Origin: Alitta virens
Lineage: Eukaryota; Annelida; Polychaeta; Phyllodocida; Nereididae
Reading direction: 5' to 3'
Assembly (NCBI GenBank): GCA_932294295.1
Contig: OW028575.1
Location: 37,884,253 to 37,948,252 of the forward strand
Length of the DNA: 64,000 nt
In this document: positions 54,516 through 64,000 of the stretch, piece by piece
Position numbering within the stretch: position 1 is the first letter of the stretch
Layout: each line of letters begins with the position of its first letter
The notes under the pieces: model-generated
Databases searched by the model: none
Told to the model about the DNA's origin: nothing
Seen by the model: only the letters and a program-made list of their open reading frames with translations
Position numbers and translations under genes: made by a program

Positions 54516-55990
54516 AAGAACTTTTCGTCGATATTCAGGCGCTCCATCATCTGATTGATTATTATGAAACATCTTTAATTTATTAGCAGATTACTGAAAA
54601 TAACTGTGGCTACTTTTTTCTCAAACACGCAATATTCTGTCTCCTGTTACATTTTTGCGAAGCTTTAATTTTGCATGTATGAGATTAAACCAATTTCCCT
54701 GCTGAGTGAAAAAAATAATAATAATGATTCTGCTCTATACAAAAATTCTGTCGGAATATATCATGTTTCACAGCTGTTCTTAACACATGTAGGATTGTAC
54801 AGTTTGTGAGTCTATATGAATTTGTATCTCTTCATATAAAATGTTGTTAACATCATGATATTCACAACTGTTGCTAAACCTTGGATAAACTAGTTCATCC
54901 GAGCCTAAATAAACATATATGAATATATCTGAAGGGTTAAACACAGCTTAATACGTAAATTGCGGTGTGTAATAACTTGCTGCATAAGTTTACTAAAAAT
55001 TAGAAAAATTATTAGAGTGTAGAGTACAAAGAAAGATTACAATTTATCTTATCTTATTTTATATATCCTTTCTTATCTCAAGGCAACAACATTGCAAATC
55101 ATTAACATATACCCAGCGATTTTTGTTTATTTTCCGAAGTTGGGGCCTACAGATTCTGTTTCAGTTATCCAAGTGAACTGTTAATTTGCTATAACGAACA
55201 AAGACGCTTGAAACCCAGGTTTTCTTAATAACAAAAGTTTTCACTACATATAGCTGCATTTACAGTCGATCAATAGCTCTTTGTTGTCTTATGTCGACTT
55301 TTAAGTAAAGTCTATTCTATTATATTCTATTCTATTCTATTATATTCTATATTTCAGCCTTGATATCTTGATTTTGTAGCACAGTGTATCCATGCATGGA
55401 ATAAAGTCAAGTCTTTAAAAAATGCATGAAGGAAATGAAGTTTTTCTTGAATTTAATGAGTCGCAGTATATTTATCTCCTGAGTCAATTCTGTTCTCTAT
55501 AAAAACAACTTAGAGAACTACTTTCAGGTATGTGTTGCCTGCATAAACATGGGTGTTTTTAGGTATGAAAGAATCCTAATATATATTTATAATAGGCACA
55601 TTCTTTTCTTTTTCATTTTACTCCTAATCTGACTGATTTACTAATGAATCATGTTCTGATATTTCAACGTTGTTTATCATTTCCTTTTATGTTACATAGC
55701 ACGGTTTGCCAATTCGTTAGCCCAATTACCTGAGAACTTGTTTAATCATTTGCATATCTAGGTCATTCGCTGCATAGATTAGTACCAGAACTTCTTGGGA
55801 GAGCGCTCTAAATAGGTCAGTAGGGGTGCAGACAGTTCACTAGCTCACTAGCAAGTTGCTTCACTGGCAGACTAGTGTACTTTCCAGACTATCGGATATT
55901 TGCACAGTGAACGAAGTTTATGTTACTGTAATGAGATTTGGATATTAATTTAGCTAGTCAAAGGATTAACTGATTGAGGTGACAGGTCGC
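54516..55990. other. Upstream region of the KDEL-tailed SDR gene
   Basis: AT-rich. Holds a short CTTAT tract (55045-55076) and an ATTCT tract (55312-55352). The last 200 bases (from about 55800) are GC-richer and probably include the promoter and 5' UTR; no clear TATA box. Confidence 0.5.
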
Positions 55991-55991
55991 T

Positions 55992-57179
55992 ATGGTTTGG
56001 ATTGAGTTAACAGTCCTGCTGCTGCCGTTCATAAACATAGGATGCACTGAAGCTAGGCATATTCTGGTCTTCGGAGGTAATGGATTCATAGGTGCAGATA
56101 CTGTGGAGAAATTTCTTGACCTGGGCGATAATGTGACTATCGTCAACAGAGGAAATTGGTACTGGAATTCGCAATCTCGAATCTTGCCACGTGTCAAGCA
56201 GGTATCATGTGACCGGAAGGAGCACCTGGAGACGTCATGTGACGCTCTCTTGACCTACATCCAGGAAGTAGGTCAGTTCGACGTAGTGGTGGACTTCAGT
56301 GCCTACGAGGGGCGCGAGATCAAAGAAGCTACTGAAGCCCTCAAAGGCAGAGTTAAAGGTCTTTACATCATGATCAGTACTGACTCAGTCTATGATGTGT
56401 GTAGCAAACAACACGATGGACATTCGAAGGAAGTAGATGCAGTGAGACCTGCATCAGAAGAAGAACAGACGCGTCTAGCAGAATACCATTCTTACGGTCA
56501 TAATAAGTTAGAGGCAGAGGAGGCTTTAATGCAACAGAGATTAAATGGAGGCCTGCCGTTCGTTATGCTGCGACTGCCGGATGTCATAGGACCACGCGAT
56601 TCCACCAATAGATTCTGGATCTACCAGTTATGGATTAAACTCGCATCCTCCATGCCAAACTTTCCTGTTTTAATCCCCCACTTTCTCGATAGTTACCCAA
56701 TTAGCTTCGTCTACTCTCCAGACATAGCTAAGGTCATTTTAGAGGTCACCCAGATGGGTCCTCAGGTCAGAGATCAAGTAATCAACTTGGCTTACGAGGA
56801 GACCTACACCCTTGGGCAGTTCTTAGATGACGTACAAGGGGTACTCGGTGTCACCGATAAGTCTTACGTAACTCAAGACCCCACTGCTGCACACCACATG
56901 TACTTCTACCCTTCAGTTCGCCAAGGTCCAGTGTCTGTGACCAAAGCCATTGACCTTCTCAGCTGGGAGCCAACACCTTGGCAACAGGCCATTAAAGAGA
57001 CTGTAGACTTTTATGAAAGCGCCATGACGTCACAATCGTTTCCTCAGCAACGTGATGACATCATACAAGTCATAGCTAATTATATCTATACCAATGATAA
57101 GCATAGTTTCTATGTCGCCCTAGAGGAGGCATATGAAATTGATCTCAGCCACTTCAAAAATGCCAAGGACGAACTGTGA
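55992..57179 (+). CDS. ER-luminal NAD(P)-dependent epimerase/SDR-like enzyme, intronless, KDEL tail
   Basis: 395 residues in one uninterrupted frame. Residues 1-20 are a signal peptide (MVWIELTVLLLPFINIGCTE). RHILVFGGNGFIGADTVEKF follows, the Rossmann G-x-x-G-x-x-G nucleotide-binding loop (28-34). Then DVVVDFSAYEG, STDSVYD (about 129-134), Y168-G-H-N-K172 (the catalytic YxxxK of extended SDRs), and LRLPDVIGPRD. The last four residues are KDEL, the classical ER retrieval signal. Together with the signal peptide this places the enzyme in the ER lumen; NVT (47-49) is a possible glycan site. Substrate unknown: nucleotide-sugar epimerase/dehydratase or related reductase. Its neighbours have 7-16 exons, so the lack of introns is notable. 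Start chosen at the first ATG that gives a signal peptide. Confidence 0.92.
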   Translation: MVWIELTVLLLPFINIGCTEARHILVFGGNGFIGADTVEKFLDLGDNVTIVNRGNWYWNSQSRILPRVKQVSCDRKEHLETSCDALLTYIQEVGQFDVVVDFSAYEGREIKEATEALKGRVKGLYIMISTDSVYDVCSKQHDGHSKEVDAVRPASEEEQTRLAEYHSYGHNKLEAEEALMQQRLNGGLPFVMLRLPDVIGPRDSTNRFWIYQLWIKLASSMPNFPVLIPHFLDSYPISFVYSPDIAKVILEVTQMGPQVRDQVINLAYEETYTLGQFLDDVQGVLGVTDKSYVTQDPTAAHHMYFYPSVRQGPVSVTKAIDLLSWEPTPWQQAIKETVDFYESAMTSQSFPQQRDDIIQVIANYIYTNDKHSFYVALEEAYEIDLSHFKNAKDEL

Positions 57180-58590
57180 AACTCAGGATGTAAGGAACAG
57201 TGATTTACCTTGACCTTGGACTAAATGAAAACCACGGACACTAACTATATTTCATATCAATCAAACAACAAGCAATGAAGGTGAATTGTTAAATACTTAA
57301 TAAGATGATTGAAGATTGCCCGTGGAAGCAAGGACACACCACACTATTGCGAAGGGACATTACCTCATGCACAATAGAAAGGAAAATCTTTATTAATGTG
57401 ACATGTTGCAGTTACAGCAATAGAACATTATATAAAATTATACAAGCCACCCGGCTACCCTAGATGGAGTATCTCACTTCACTAGTATATTACCTAAGCT
57501 TATTAACTAAGCCATATAATGAAGACAAACAATTTAAATCTAAGTTACACGAATAGCAAGGACAAACCTAACATTGCGAAGGGACTTTAAATCAAGCACT
57601 ACTATAGTCTGTTATTTAATTGAGCTTGTTGTTAAGGACACATTTCGATATTGCGAAGGTTGCTTAAGTTAATAAGTCATATATATGACGACATAAATAG
57701 AATTAAAATCTCTGTAACAATTAAGGCAGCAAAACCTTCTTAAATGTTGCTGCCACCTGTTAATATATCTACCCTTGATTATGTATTACATACAGTATAT
57801 ATACATTGTACATGCAATCCAGAGAAATTGAAATGTATAGACAGTACTTCAAAATGGTGGACCTACACAGTGCCAGTTTTGTGAATGAATGTGAACAAAC
57901 TACAACAGTTGCTTTTAATATCAAAATGTCATTCAGAATATGTAAGCCTCAAATTAATACATTCTTCAGTGAAACATGTTATTACTATTCCTGTCTCAGA
58001 TAACATTTTACAAATTGGAACCACGAAGTTCTGAGCTGGAAATATCGATCAAGCATCTGCCATCCCGAGGAGGTTGACTCAAATAAAACGCTTCATTTTT
58101 TGCACTTAAATCCTGGCTCAGCAACATTGCTTTCATCAAACTTGCTGGTTGTTTTATATTGACACTGCTGTGATGGCGCATATTTTAAAGCAGGCTGGGA
58201 GCAAATTCCTATCAAAATGGAAATGAAATCCTACCTTATTTTCCAACAGCCCTGGTTGTGTGTGCATTTCATCTAAGGAAACTCGCTTCTTTAAACGAAG
58301 TACTGGCCAAGTTCTCAAATGAGCTGACTTTAAGTAAAAGATGGAATCACTAGGTCAGGCCCCATTCTGTGCTAATGGAGCACCCTCAGGCCCAAATAAA
58401 ACAACTGTTATTGTTGGGGTTGTTGAAGGGGTTCCTGTTTTGATTCTTAACATATTTGTTTTGTTTCCACAACTGTTAGCTGTTAGCTGTTAGCTTACTT
58501 GCCCCCTTTGTGTTCTCTGTTTTGACAGACGTATCGCCTCGTGTGGATGGAAAATAGATCCAGTTAAACATTGCTGCGTTCCCTCTCCAA
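57180..58590 (+). other. 3' UTR and downstream of the SDR gene, with a repeated motif
   Basis: A motif AAGGACA ... TATTGCGAAGG appears three times: 57330-57360, 57556-57588 and 57634-57663. The first two share GCGAAGGGAC and CAAGGACA. Candidate poly(A) signals are ATTAAA near 57700 and AATAAA near 58082. Nothing else recognised. Confidence 0.5.
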
Positions 58591-58596
58591 CTGAGT

Positions 58597-58920
58597 GAGA
58601 CAAGACAAGTTAAGATAATAAGATGGGATAAGGTAAGATAAGACATGGCTAGATTAGTAAGACACCAGATAAGATAAACTTATGGATATCCATAACACAA
58701 TAAAGAAACAAGGTAAGATTGGATAAGACAAGATGAGACAAGATGAGTCAATATAAGACGAGATGAAAAGATAAGATATATGATATGACAAGATAAGATA
58801 CAAGATACAAGATAAAGATAAGATAAGAGAAGGTGAGATAAGACAAGATAAGACGAGATAAGACAAGCTAAGACGAGATTAGGATAAGATGAGATAAGAT
58901 TAGATCAGATGAGACGAGAT
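58597..58920. repeat. (AAGAT)n microsatellite, about 320 bp
   Basis: Long imperfect tract of GATAAG, GACAAG and GATGAG pentamers, the largest of five such tracts in the window. Confidence 0.93.
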
Positions 58921-59365
58921 ATGGAGTCACTAGAGACTCCATGGTCTTCCTTCTATGGAACATACTTTGTCCATACGTTAAAGTTACTATCAATCAGCTA
59001 TACTGTGACGGTGTTCCTTATGAAAGTTGTAACAGAGATTGCTTTGCATGAGCAAGGCTGCAGGGAGTTCTACTTCTGCAGACAGGCTCATTGACCTGTG
59101 GGTTCGAACGAACCTAATGTCGATAGTCTATTATCGCCCACCTTGCGCTGTGACAGTGATGGCTGCCGTGATAATGACAGCAAAAGGGCGACTTATCACG
59201 ACATCAGAACATAAGGACAGCAGATATGATGTTTTGGGACTGGATTGATGTTATATAGATAATTTAGCATTGAAAAAGCAAGCCAAGAGATAGAGTTGAA
59301 GTTATCAATACTCACCCTGTCAATGAATATGTTGAAAGGTAATTGCAGAGATTTCTTGCTACTCA

Positions 59366-59870
59366 TTATAGGTATGCTGGAGCAGCAGCAGGGATGCAGC
59401 GGCAGATGGAAGCTCCGCATCCCTGTCTAGTTGGCTGTAGAGCATCCTGCTTGCCTGCCATCTTCTTGCCTGGTTGGTTGCACTGCTTCTTGCTTAGTTG
59501 ACTCTGCTGGAGACCCTGGTGGCGGGTAGTTAACCCCGGGTCACGAATGCACCGGCTGCTGCTGCTGCTGCTGCTGGGAAGATGCTCTGCTGATATTTCT
59601 CCAGTTAAACACACAGATCTCTGTATGGCCAGTTGCAGCAGCAGCAAAAATGTGGAAGTCCAATAGGCGGCGCTAGAGTAAACTCAGTGGCTCGCTCTGG
59701 TGGATGGTTTTGGCACCAATCTCTGCCTCCCTCTTCATCAATACTCCACCCAGGGAACCTGTGCTGTAGTGCAATACTCATCCTACCCCCGAGCAGCTTC
59801 AGCACCCTGTTACCAGACACAGTTCTGCCAAAACGTCTGACAAGCACTACAAGAAAATACGACATTTAAG
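59366..59870 (-). other. GC-richer, CAG-repeat-containing region with unassigned open frames
   Basis: Contains CTG/CAG trinucleotide runs (59556-59577 and smaller ones), CpGs and a CCAAT motif near 59665. Two minus-strand frames of 86 and 93 codons are open (one with a polyserine run), but neither shows a domain or clear splice signals. It could be a first exon or promoter of a gene I cannot delimit, or chance. Confidence 0.25.
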
Positions 59871-60324
59871 CAAATCAGGTTGGTCTCTTCATTATATTGA
59901 TTTAATATGAATGTATTTCAGTAATCAACTATAGTCATATTACTGATGACATTGGTGTAACTATTTTATTACTTGAAAAAGTTGATTACCCCCCACCCTA
60001 GGATTATATGTCGTATGAGAATGATATATATGTGCCCTCAGAAAATGGTTGGCTTATTTTCTATCATTAGTTTCTTTTAAAATACAACGTAATTGTGTAG
60101 AATTTGAGACTAAAAAGGTCACATTAATGTTAGTAGCATGTTGGTTAAGGCTCAACATTACTCGATCACCATAAATGTATCATATCATCAAAATCGCATG
60201 TTGCATATATCTCTTGAATTAACTGACAATTGACTGACACGTTAGTTAGTCAGCTCATCCAGCTTTGACACCTTAAACTTAGTAAGTAAATGTATTTATA
60301 TAAGTGGCATATTTTTTTACCAAA

Positions 60325-61084
60325 ATGTTAGTCATTACAACTAGTGACTAATAAGTTATAACTCTAGAAAACTGTAGCGACCTATGCCTGGCTGTAGCTA
60401 TAACTGGCTAAGGCCAGCTGCTTCTGTCTATTCCTACTAGGGATGATGTACACCTTTATCTTTAAAACGATACGATACGCATCAGTGGTATCACGATACA
60501 GTAAAACCGATACGATGCGTATCATGATACGTATCGTTAAGCTATATCAATTAGTAATTTAGTACATATAAATATAAACGGTTATTATGAACCTAAAATA
60601 ATGCAAAAGATACTATCAAATTTAATGAACACATTTTCATTAAATAACTGCCAAATATTGTGTTTCATCATTGTAGTTAAGAGTCAGCTGATTTTTTTCT
60701 TCACAAACACTGAAACATCCGGGTAGCAGGGCAGGTGTCTTATTTGCTCTTAAATGCTGCTGTGTATATCGTTTAGGCGTATATCGTCTTATTAAGTATA
60801 TCGTTGACTTTGTAACGCGGTACCAACGGTATATCGAGAACCGGTGTCCAGCCCTAATTCCTAGCTTATAGTCAGCTTACACATACCACTGAAAAAAAGT
60901 ATGAACCTTGGTACATGTAAGCAATTTATCTAATATACCATAAATATGGTGCTGCATATACTATTAGATCCAGCCAGCTATATAGCCAGACAGCCCCGTT
61001 TAGAGGCAGGTAGCATCGTAAAGCAGAAGTTTTCTAGCTTTGTCTATAGGTTCAAATTGACCGGCCGGTTTTAAAATGAAACTG
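60325..61084 (-). mobile_element. MITE with CAGTTAGTTTCAT termini, copy 3, itself interrupted
   Basis: Inverted relative to the copy at 53173. Right end AAATGAAACTG at 61074-61084. Landmarks TAACTGGCTAAGGCCAGCTG and TAGCTTTGTC are shared. Interrupted at 60438-60856 by a hAT-like element. Confidence 0.75.
60430..60864. mobile_element. hAT-like non-autonomous element with 8-bp target duplication
   Basis: 419 bp (60438-60856) starting TAGGGATGATGTACACC and ending GGTGTCCAGCCCTA, inverted repeats with mismatches. It is flanked by ATTCCTAC (60430-60437) and ATTCCTAG (60857-60864), 7 of 8 identical. An 8-bp duplication and TAGGG-type ends fit the hAT superfamily. The interior is full of ATACGATACG/CGTATCGT palindromes. 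No transposase. Confidence 0.8.
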
Positions 61085-61235
61085 TAATTACGGCATTGAC
61101 TAAGATTGTTTCAATAAATGGCTGGGTTAGTCAAAATGCGTGTCTAAAGGTAGTGGAAATGTCTAATAAGTTAGTCGAAGTATGTACAGTGATGTTTTGA
61201 GCAACCTTTTTACTCAAAGTGAGTTTTTGTGTAAG

Positions 61236-61251
61236 CCCCCCCCCCCCCCCC
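61236..61251. repeat. C16 homopolymer
   Basis: Sixteen cytosines. Confidence 0.9.
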
Positions 61252-61484
61252 AATGGTGAAAATAGTAGTACAATCCATAAATATCTGCTAGGTACCACAA
61301 CTATTTAAAATTTTGGTACAATCATAAGTGCACCAGAGGTAAAAAAATATCGACCAATTATGGAACAACAGAGGATTGGAGTCAGTTGCATTCTGAAATG
61401 ATTAGCTTGGTGTGCATTTTGCCAATAACCTCAATGTCATAAGTTTGCTAGCTTCCCGAATTAAAACTGCTGCTTTGTTTAAAA

Positions 61485-61883
61485 CCCCGTTCTCACCCTG
61501 CCGAACCGCTTGCCGAACTCCCACGAACTATTAGTTCAAAGTTCGTCAGACATCGTAAGTTCGTAGCCTATCGTGACAGTTCGTCACAGTTCCTTGAAGC
61601 CAAGGCAGTTTTTGGAAGTGTTAAAAAATCATCGTAGCCTTCTACGAACTGAAATAGTTCGTAGGAGGTCGTAGGACACCGTAGTAGTTCGTAGTAAGAT
61701 CGAATGTGATCCTAATAGTTCGCCGCACATCAACAATTAACATCATGTAATTTCAAAGATTATGCTAATTAAGGATAATAACTATCATCAGAGGTACACG
61801 CGCACTACCAGTAACTTATTCCAGTCATAGTTCGTCGTAGCTCGGCGGAAAATTCGCAGCAGTTCTTGCAGGTGGGAACGGGG
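61485..61883. mobile_element. MITE with CCCCGTTC termini and internal GTTCGTAG repeats
   Basis: CCCCGTTCTCACCCTGC (left) and GCAGGTGGGAACGGGG (right) are inverted repeats. Between them GTTCGTAG/GTTCGTC and the complement CTACGAAC recur at least seven times, like subterminal transposase-binding sites. No clear target duplication. About 399 bp, non-coding. Confidence 0.65.
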
Positions 61884-61889
61884 CTCTGA

Positions 61890-63550
61890 AAGTAGGGATC
61901 ACAGTGGTTTTTACAGCGCGATTATTATAATGCCATTGTGATCATACAAAACATTTCTTGGCCTATTAGCTGTTCCATTTAAATTTGTTGATTTTAAAGA
62001 TTCAGACAGCATAAGGATATTATGAATACTGTCCCATCATCCAGTCTAGACTCAGACTCAATTTATTTGCATCTAAATATAATCTAATTATACGATCTAT
62101 TTTATTTATGGATACATTTGACTGAGTGGTTATTAACCATGCTAGGAGACCCCATTAAGATTTAAAAAATTATCGCTATGTAAAACTATGATTATATATA
62201 TTCTACATCTAAATTGTAATAGCCAATCAGCATGCACAGAGGGCATCACATGACAGGACCAATAAATCCTGATATTAGTTAAGCTTTTTATCAAATATGA
62301 CAGAATAACGAGTGAACATTTATTATGAATCCTATGCTGTCACAAAGTGAACAATGCCTGTTGTGGTAGTGATGTGGCTGATGATGCTGAGTCAGGAGAT
62401 GCTACGGATGGCACAATTGCCTCTGAATCTTAAATAGAAGCCACTCTCCCAGCCATAAAGCAGCCTGGATGCAGGAAAGACGTCACTTGTTCATCATGGA
62501 CCAAAGAGGTAATTTATTACCGTTACAATACTTGTCAAATTATTAAAACACCTGTTAAAAATTAACAAAACTTAAACTGTTTGACAATTAAGTCGTAAGT
62601 ATTATCAAACAAGTTGAAAGTCTCATAGCATTGTGATGTTTTTATTATTATAATTTTTTTCTATAGCAATATCTCATTCAATATTTTGCGACTCCCATTT
62701 TTGCCACTTGCTCATATCACGGGAAAAAAGCAAAAGCAAAATTGTCATGGTGCTCTAATAATTTCGACAAGCTCTACATTTCTTAGTGTCCAAAATAATA
62801 AAATAATAGAAGCCTATCTTAAATAAACTCGCTTCAAATAAAGGTCCAGGCTGAGAAATTGAAACAATAAGGGCGGGGCGTTTATACGAGTATAAATAAG
62901 GTATTTGGACAAGAATGCAGGGGGTGCTTAGAAGGGGTGGGGGTGTAGTGGACCATTGGCTGGTCACTCATTACTCATGCCGCCCTTGGCCATAGTGTTT
63001 GCTCATTCATTCACTCTAACCAAATTGGCCGCCATGCATTTCGCCCTCTTCCGAGCTGCTTAAAAGGCTTTCTAGCATTCCCCCGGCTCAGTTAAAGCGA
63101 CCTTTTATGAACTTCACCCAATATATAGAGCGCGTGCGAAGAATAGGCAAGCATGGCAGAAACACTGGAGAAACAGCGCGTCGTCATTTTTCCAAAGGGT
63201 TACAAAGTGCTGGGCTGTTAGCTTTGGACAGGTCGCATCTTGATGCTGACAGAGCGAAATTTCCCCTCGGATCCAGAGCAACCGGCCATCAGCGTCAAAC
63301 TATGAATAACAGAGCAGTCAGATGGACCATCTACAAATAACATGTAGGCCTATACCAAACAGCAGCATGCCCTGAGGTATTCCATGCTGAATGCAAAAAA
63401 ACTCATGGAAATACCAGAGAGAACTAAGAGAAGATCATGACATTGAATTTACTACAATTGGAAAATACCCCTCATCAAAATGTTACAAACTTCAGACTGT
63501 TGGTAGTTTTTAAATGTTTCGTTTTTGTTTGACGCGACCCAAGTAGTATC
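61890..63550. other. Right-hand intergenic stretch with possible promoter patches
   Basis: Mostly AT-rich. A patch at 62995-63070 (TTGGCCGCCATGCATTTC, then GCTTAAAAGGC) resembles a promoter with a YY1-like site and a weak TATA-like box. A 77-codon frame after it (63107-63340) has no domain. An ATG followed by a donor-like GGTAATTT occurs at 62495-62510. None is firmly supported. Confidence 0.3.
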
Positions 63551-63555
63551 AGAAA

Positions 63556-63660
63556 TGGAAACAAATTCTGAAATTCATTCGATGTGTAAACGTATTATCT
63601 CATCGTTGCGTCTGCCTCTGACCGCTGGTCATAGAAGATGACGAAGTTTCAAAGCAGTGG
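63556..63660 (+). repeat. SINE family B, fragment
   Basis: GATGTGTAAACGTATTATCT, CATCGTTGCGTCTGCCTCTG and CGCTGGTCATA. Confidence 0.6.
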
Positions 63661-63866
63661 CATTGATACAATACATAGCCCGGATTATTAATTTAATTCC
63701 AGTCTTTTGAGGCTTTTGCAGTCTACCATTCAACCTACTGCTGAGTACCCAGGAGCCAGGCTACATGTATATGTACTTCATTCACCACTAAATCAAACAT
63801 GTTATACTTTCACATGCTCTAAATAACTGAATTACCTATCTTATGTTTGTCTTTTACAAACCATAG

Positions 63867-63938
63867 ACTGAGCAAGACTACTTACATAAACTCCGAAGCT
63901 ACCTTCTGAGCCCAAAAAGTAACTTCGCAGAGCTTCAG
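63867..63938 (+). CDS. Candidate internal exon at the right edge
   Basis: A 72-nt stretch between TTTACAAACCATAG (weak acceptor) and CTTCAG|GTAAGT (strong donor). It is open in only one frame, encoding TEQDYLHKLRSYLLSPKSNF and AELQ. A multiple of three and a strong donor favour a real exon. I do not recognise the protein, and the partner exons would lie to the right. Confidence 0.35.
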
Positions 63939-64000
63939 GTAAGTGTTCCCATAGCTCTGGATAGCAACAGCTATAGTTATTTATTAAAATATATTTTAAA

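Noticed and set aside
59366..59865. Two minus-strand frames near CAG repeats as a gene
   Set aside because: Could be a first exon, but no donor, domain or homology that I recognise; kept only as an unassigned region.
63107..63340. 77-codon frame after a promoter-like patch
   Set aside because: Basic composition but no domain, no splice support; likely chance.

Overview
This window is eukaryotic nuclear DNA from an animal. It is AT-rich, its genes are split by GT-AG introns, and it is full of short dispersed repeats: tRNA-derived SINEs, foldback MITEs, decayed non-LTR retrotransposons and pentanucleotide microsatellites. The gene content (a full-length TTC28 orthologue, a membrane-anchored cholinesterase-like protein) and the repeat landscape suggest an invertebrate deuterostome such as a hemichordate. 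That taxonomic guess is inference and is not proved by anything here.

Layout, left to right. At 2.4-4.1 kb, two genes appear to start head to head from one CCAAT/CRE-bearing promoter near 3.9 kb. One runs left (only its first coding exon, 2376-2482, is in the window). The other runs right: a 7-exon C2H2 zinc-finger/coiled-coil protein of about 458 residues, 4111-7845, with a poly(A) signal at 8083. Convergent to it, on the minus strand, lies a complete 16-exon TTC28 orthologue (9668-35880, 2644 residues after joining): an N-terminal TPR block, about 20 repeated TPRs mostly in one 2.3-kb exon, a CHAT domain that has lost its cysteine, and a long PPxY-containing tail. All 15 junctions join in phase.

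Next, at 35.9-41.5 kb, is an intergenic stretch with a reverse-transcriptase relic and a SINE flanked by a perfect 16-bp target duplication. A 10-exon cholinesterase/carboxylesterase-like gene (minus, 41548-52779, 616 residues) follows. It has a signal peptide, an intact Ser-Glu-His triad, one C-terminal membrane helix and a short cytoplasmic tail. Its third intron holds a broken LINE (about 47.0-51.0 kb). At 55992-57179 (plus) sits an intronless short-chain dehydrogenase/epimerase-like gene with a signal peptide and a C-terminal KDEL, so it is predicted to be an ER-lumen enzyme. From 57.2 kb to the end there are mainly repeats, including a hAT-like element nested in an older MITE, and one candidate exon at the right edge.

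The four main genes do not form an obvious pathway. The strongest points for follow-up are the KDEL-tailed intronless SDR, the neuroligin-like topology of a catalytically intact cholinesterase homologue, the conserved pseudo-CHAT of TTC28, the probable bidirectional promoter, and several nested transposon insertions whose order can be read directly from the sequence.
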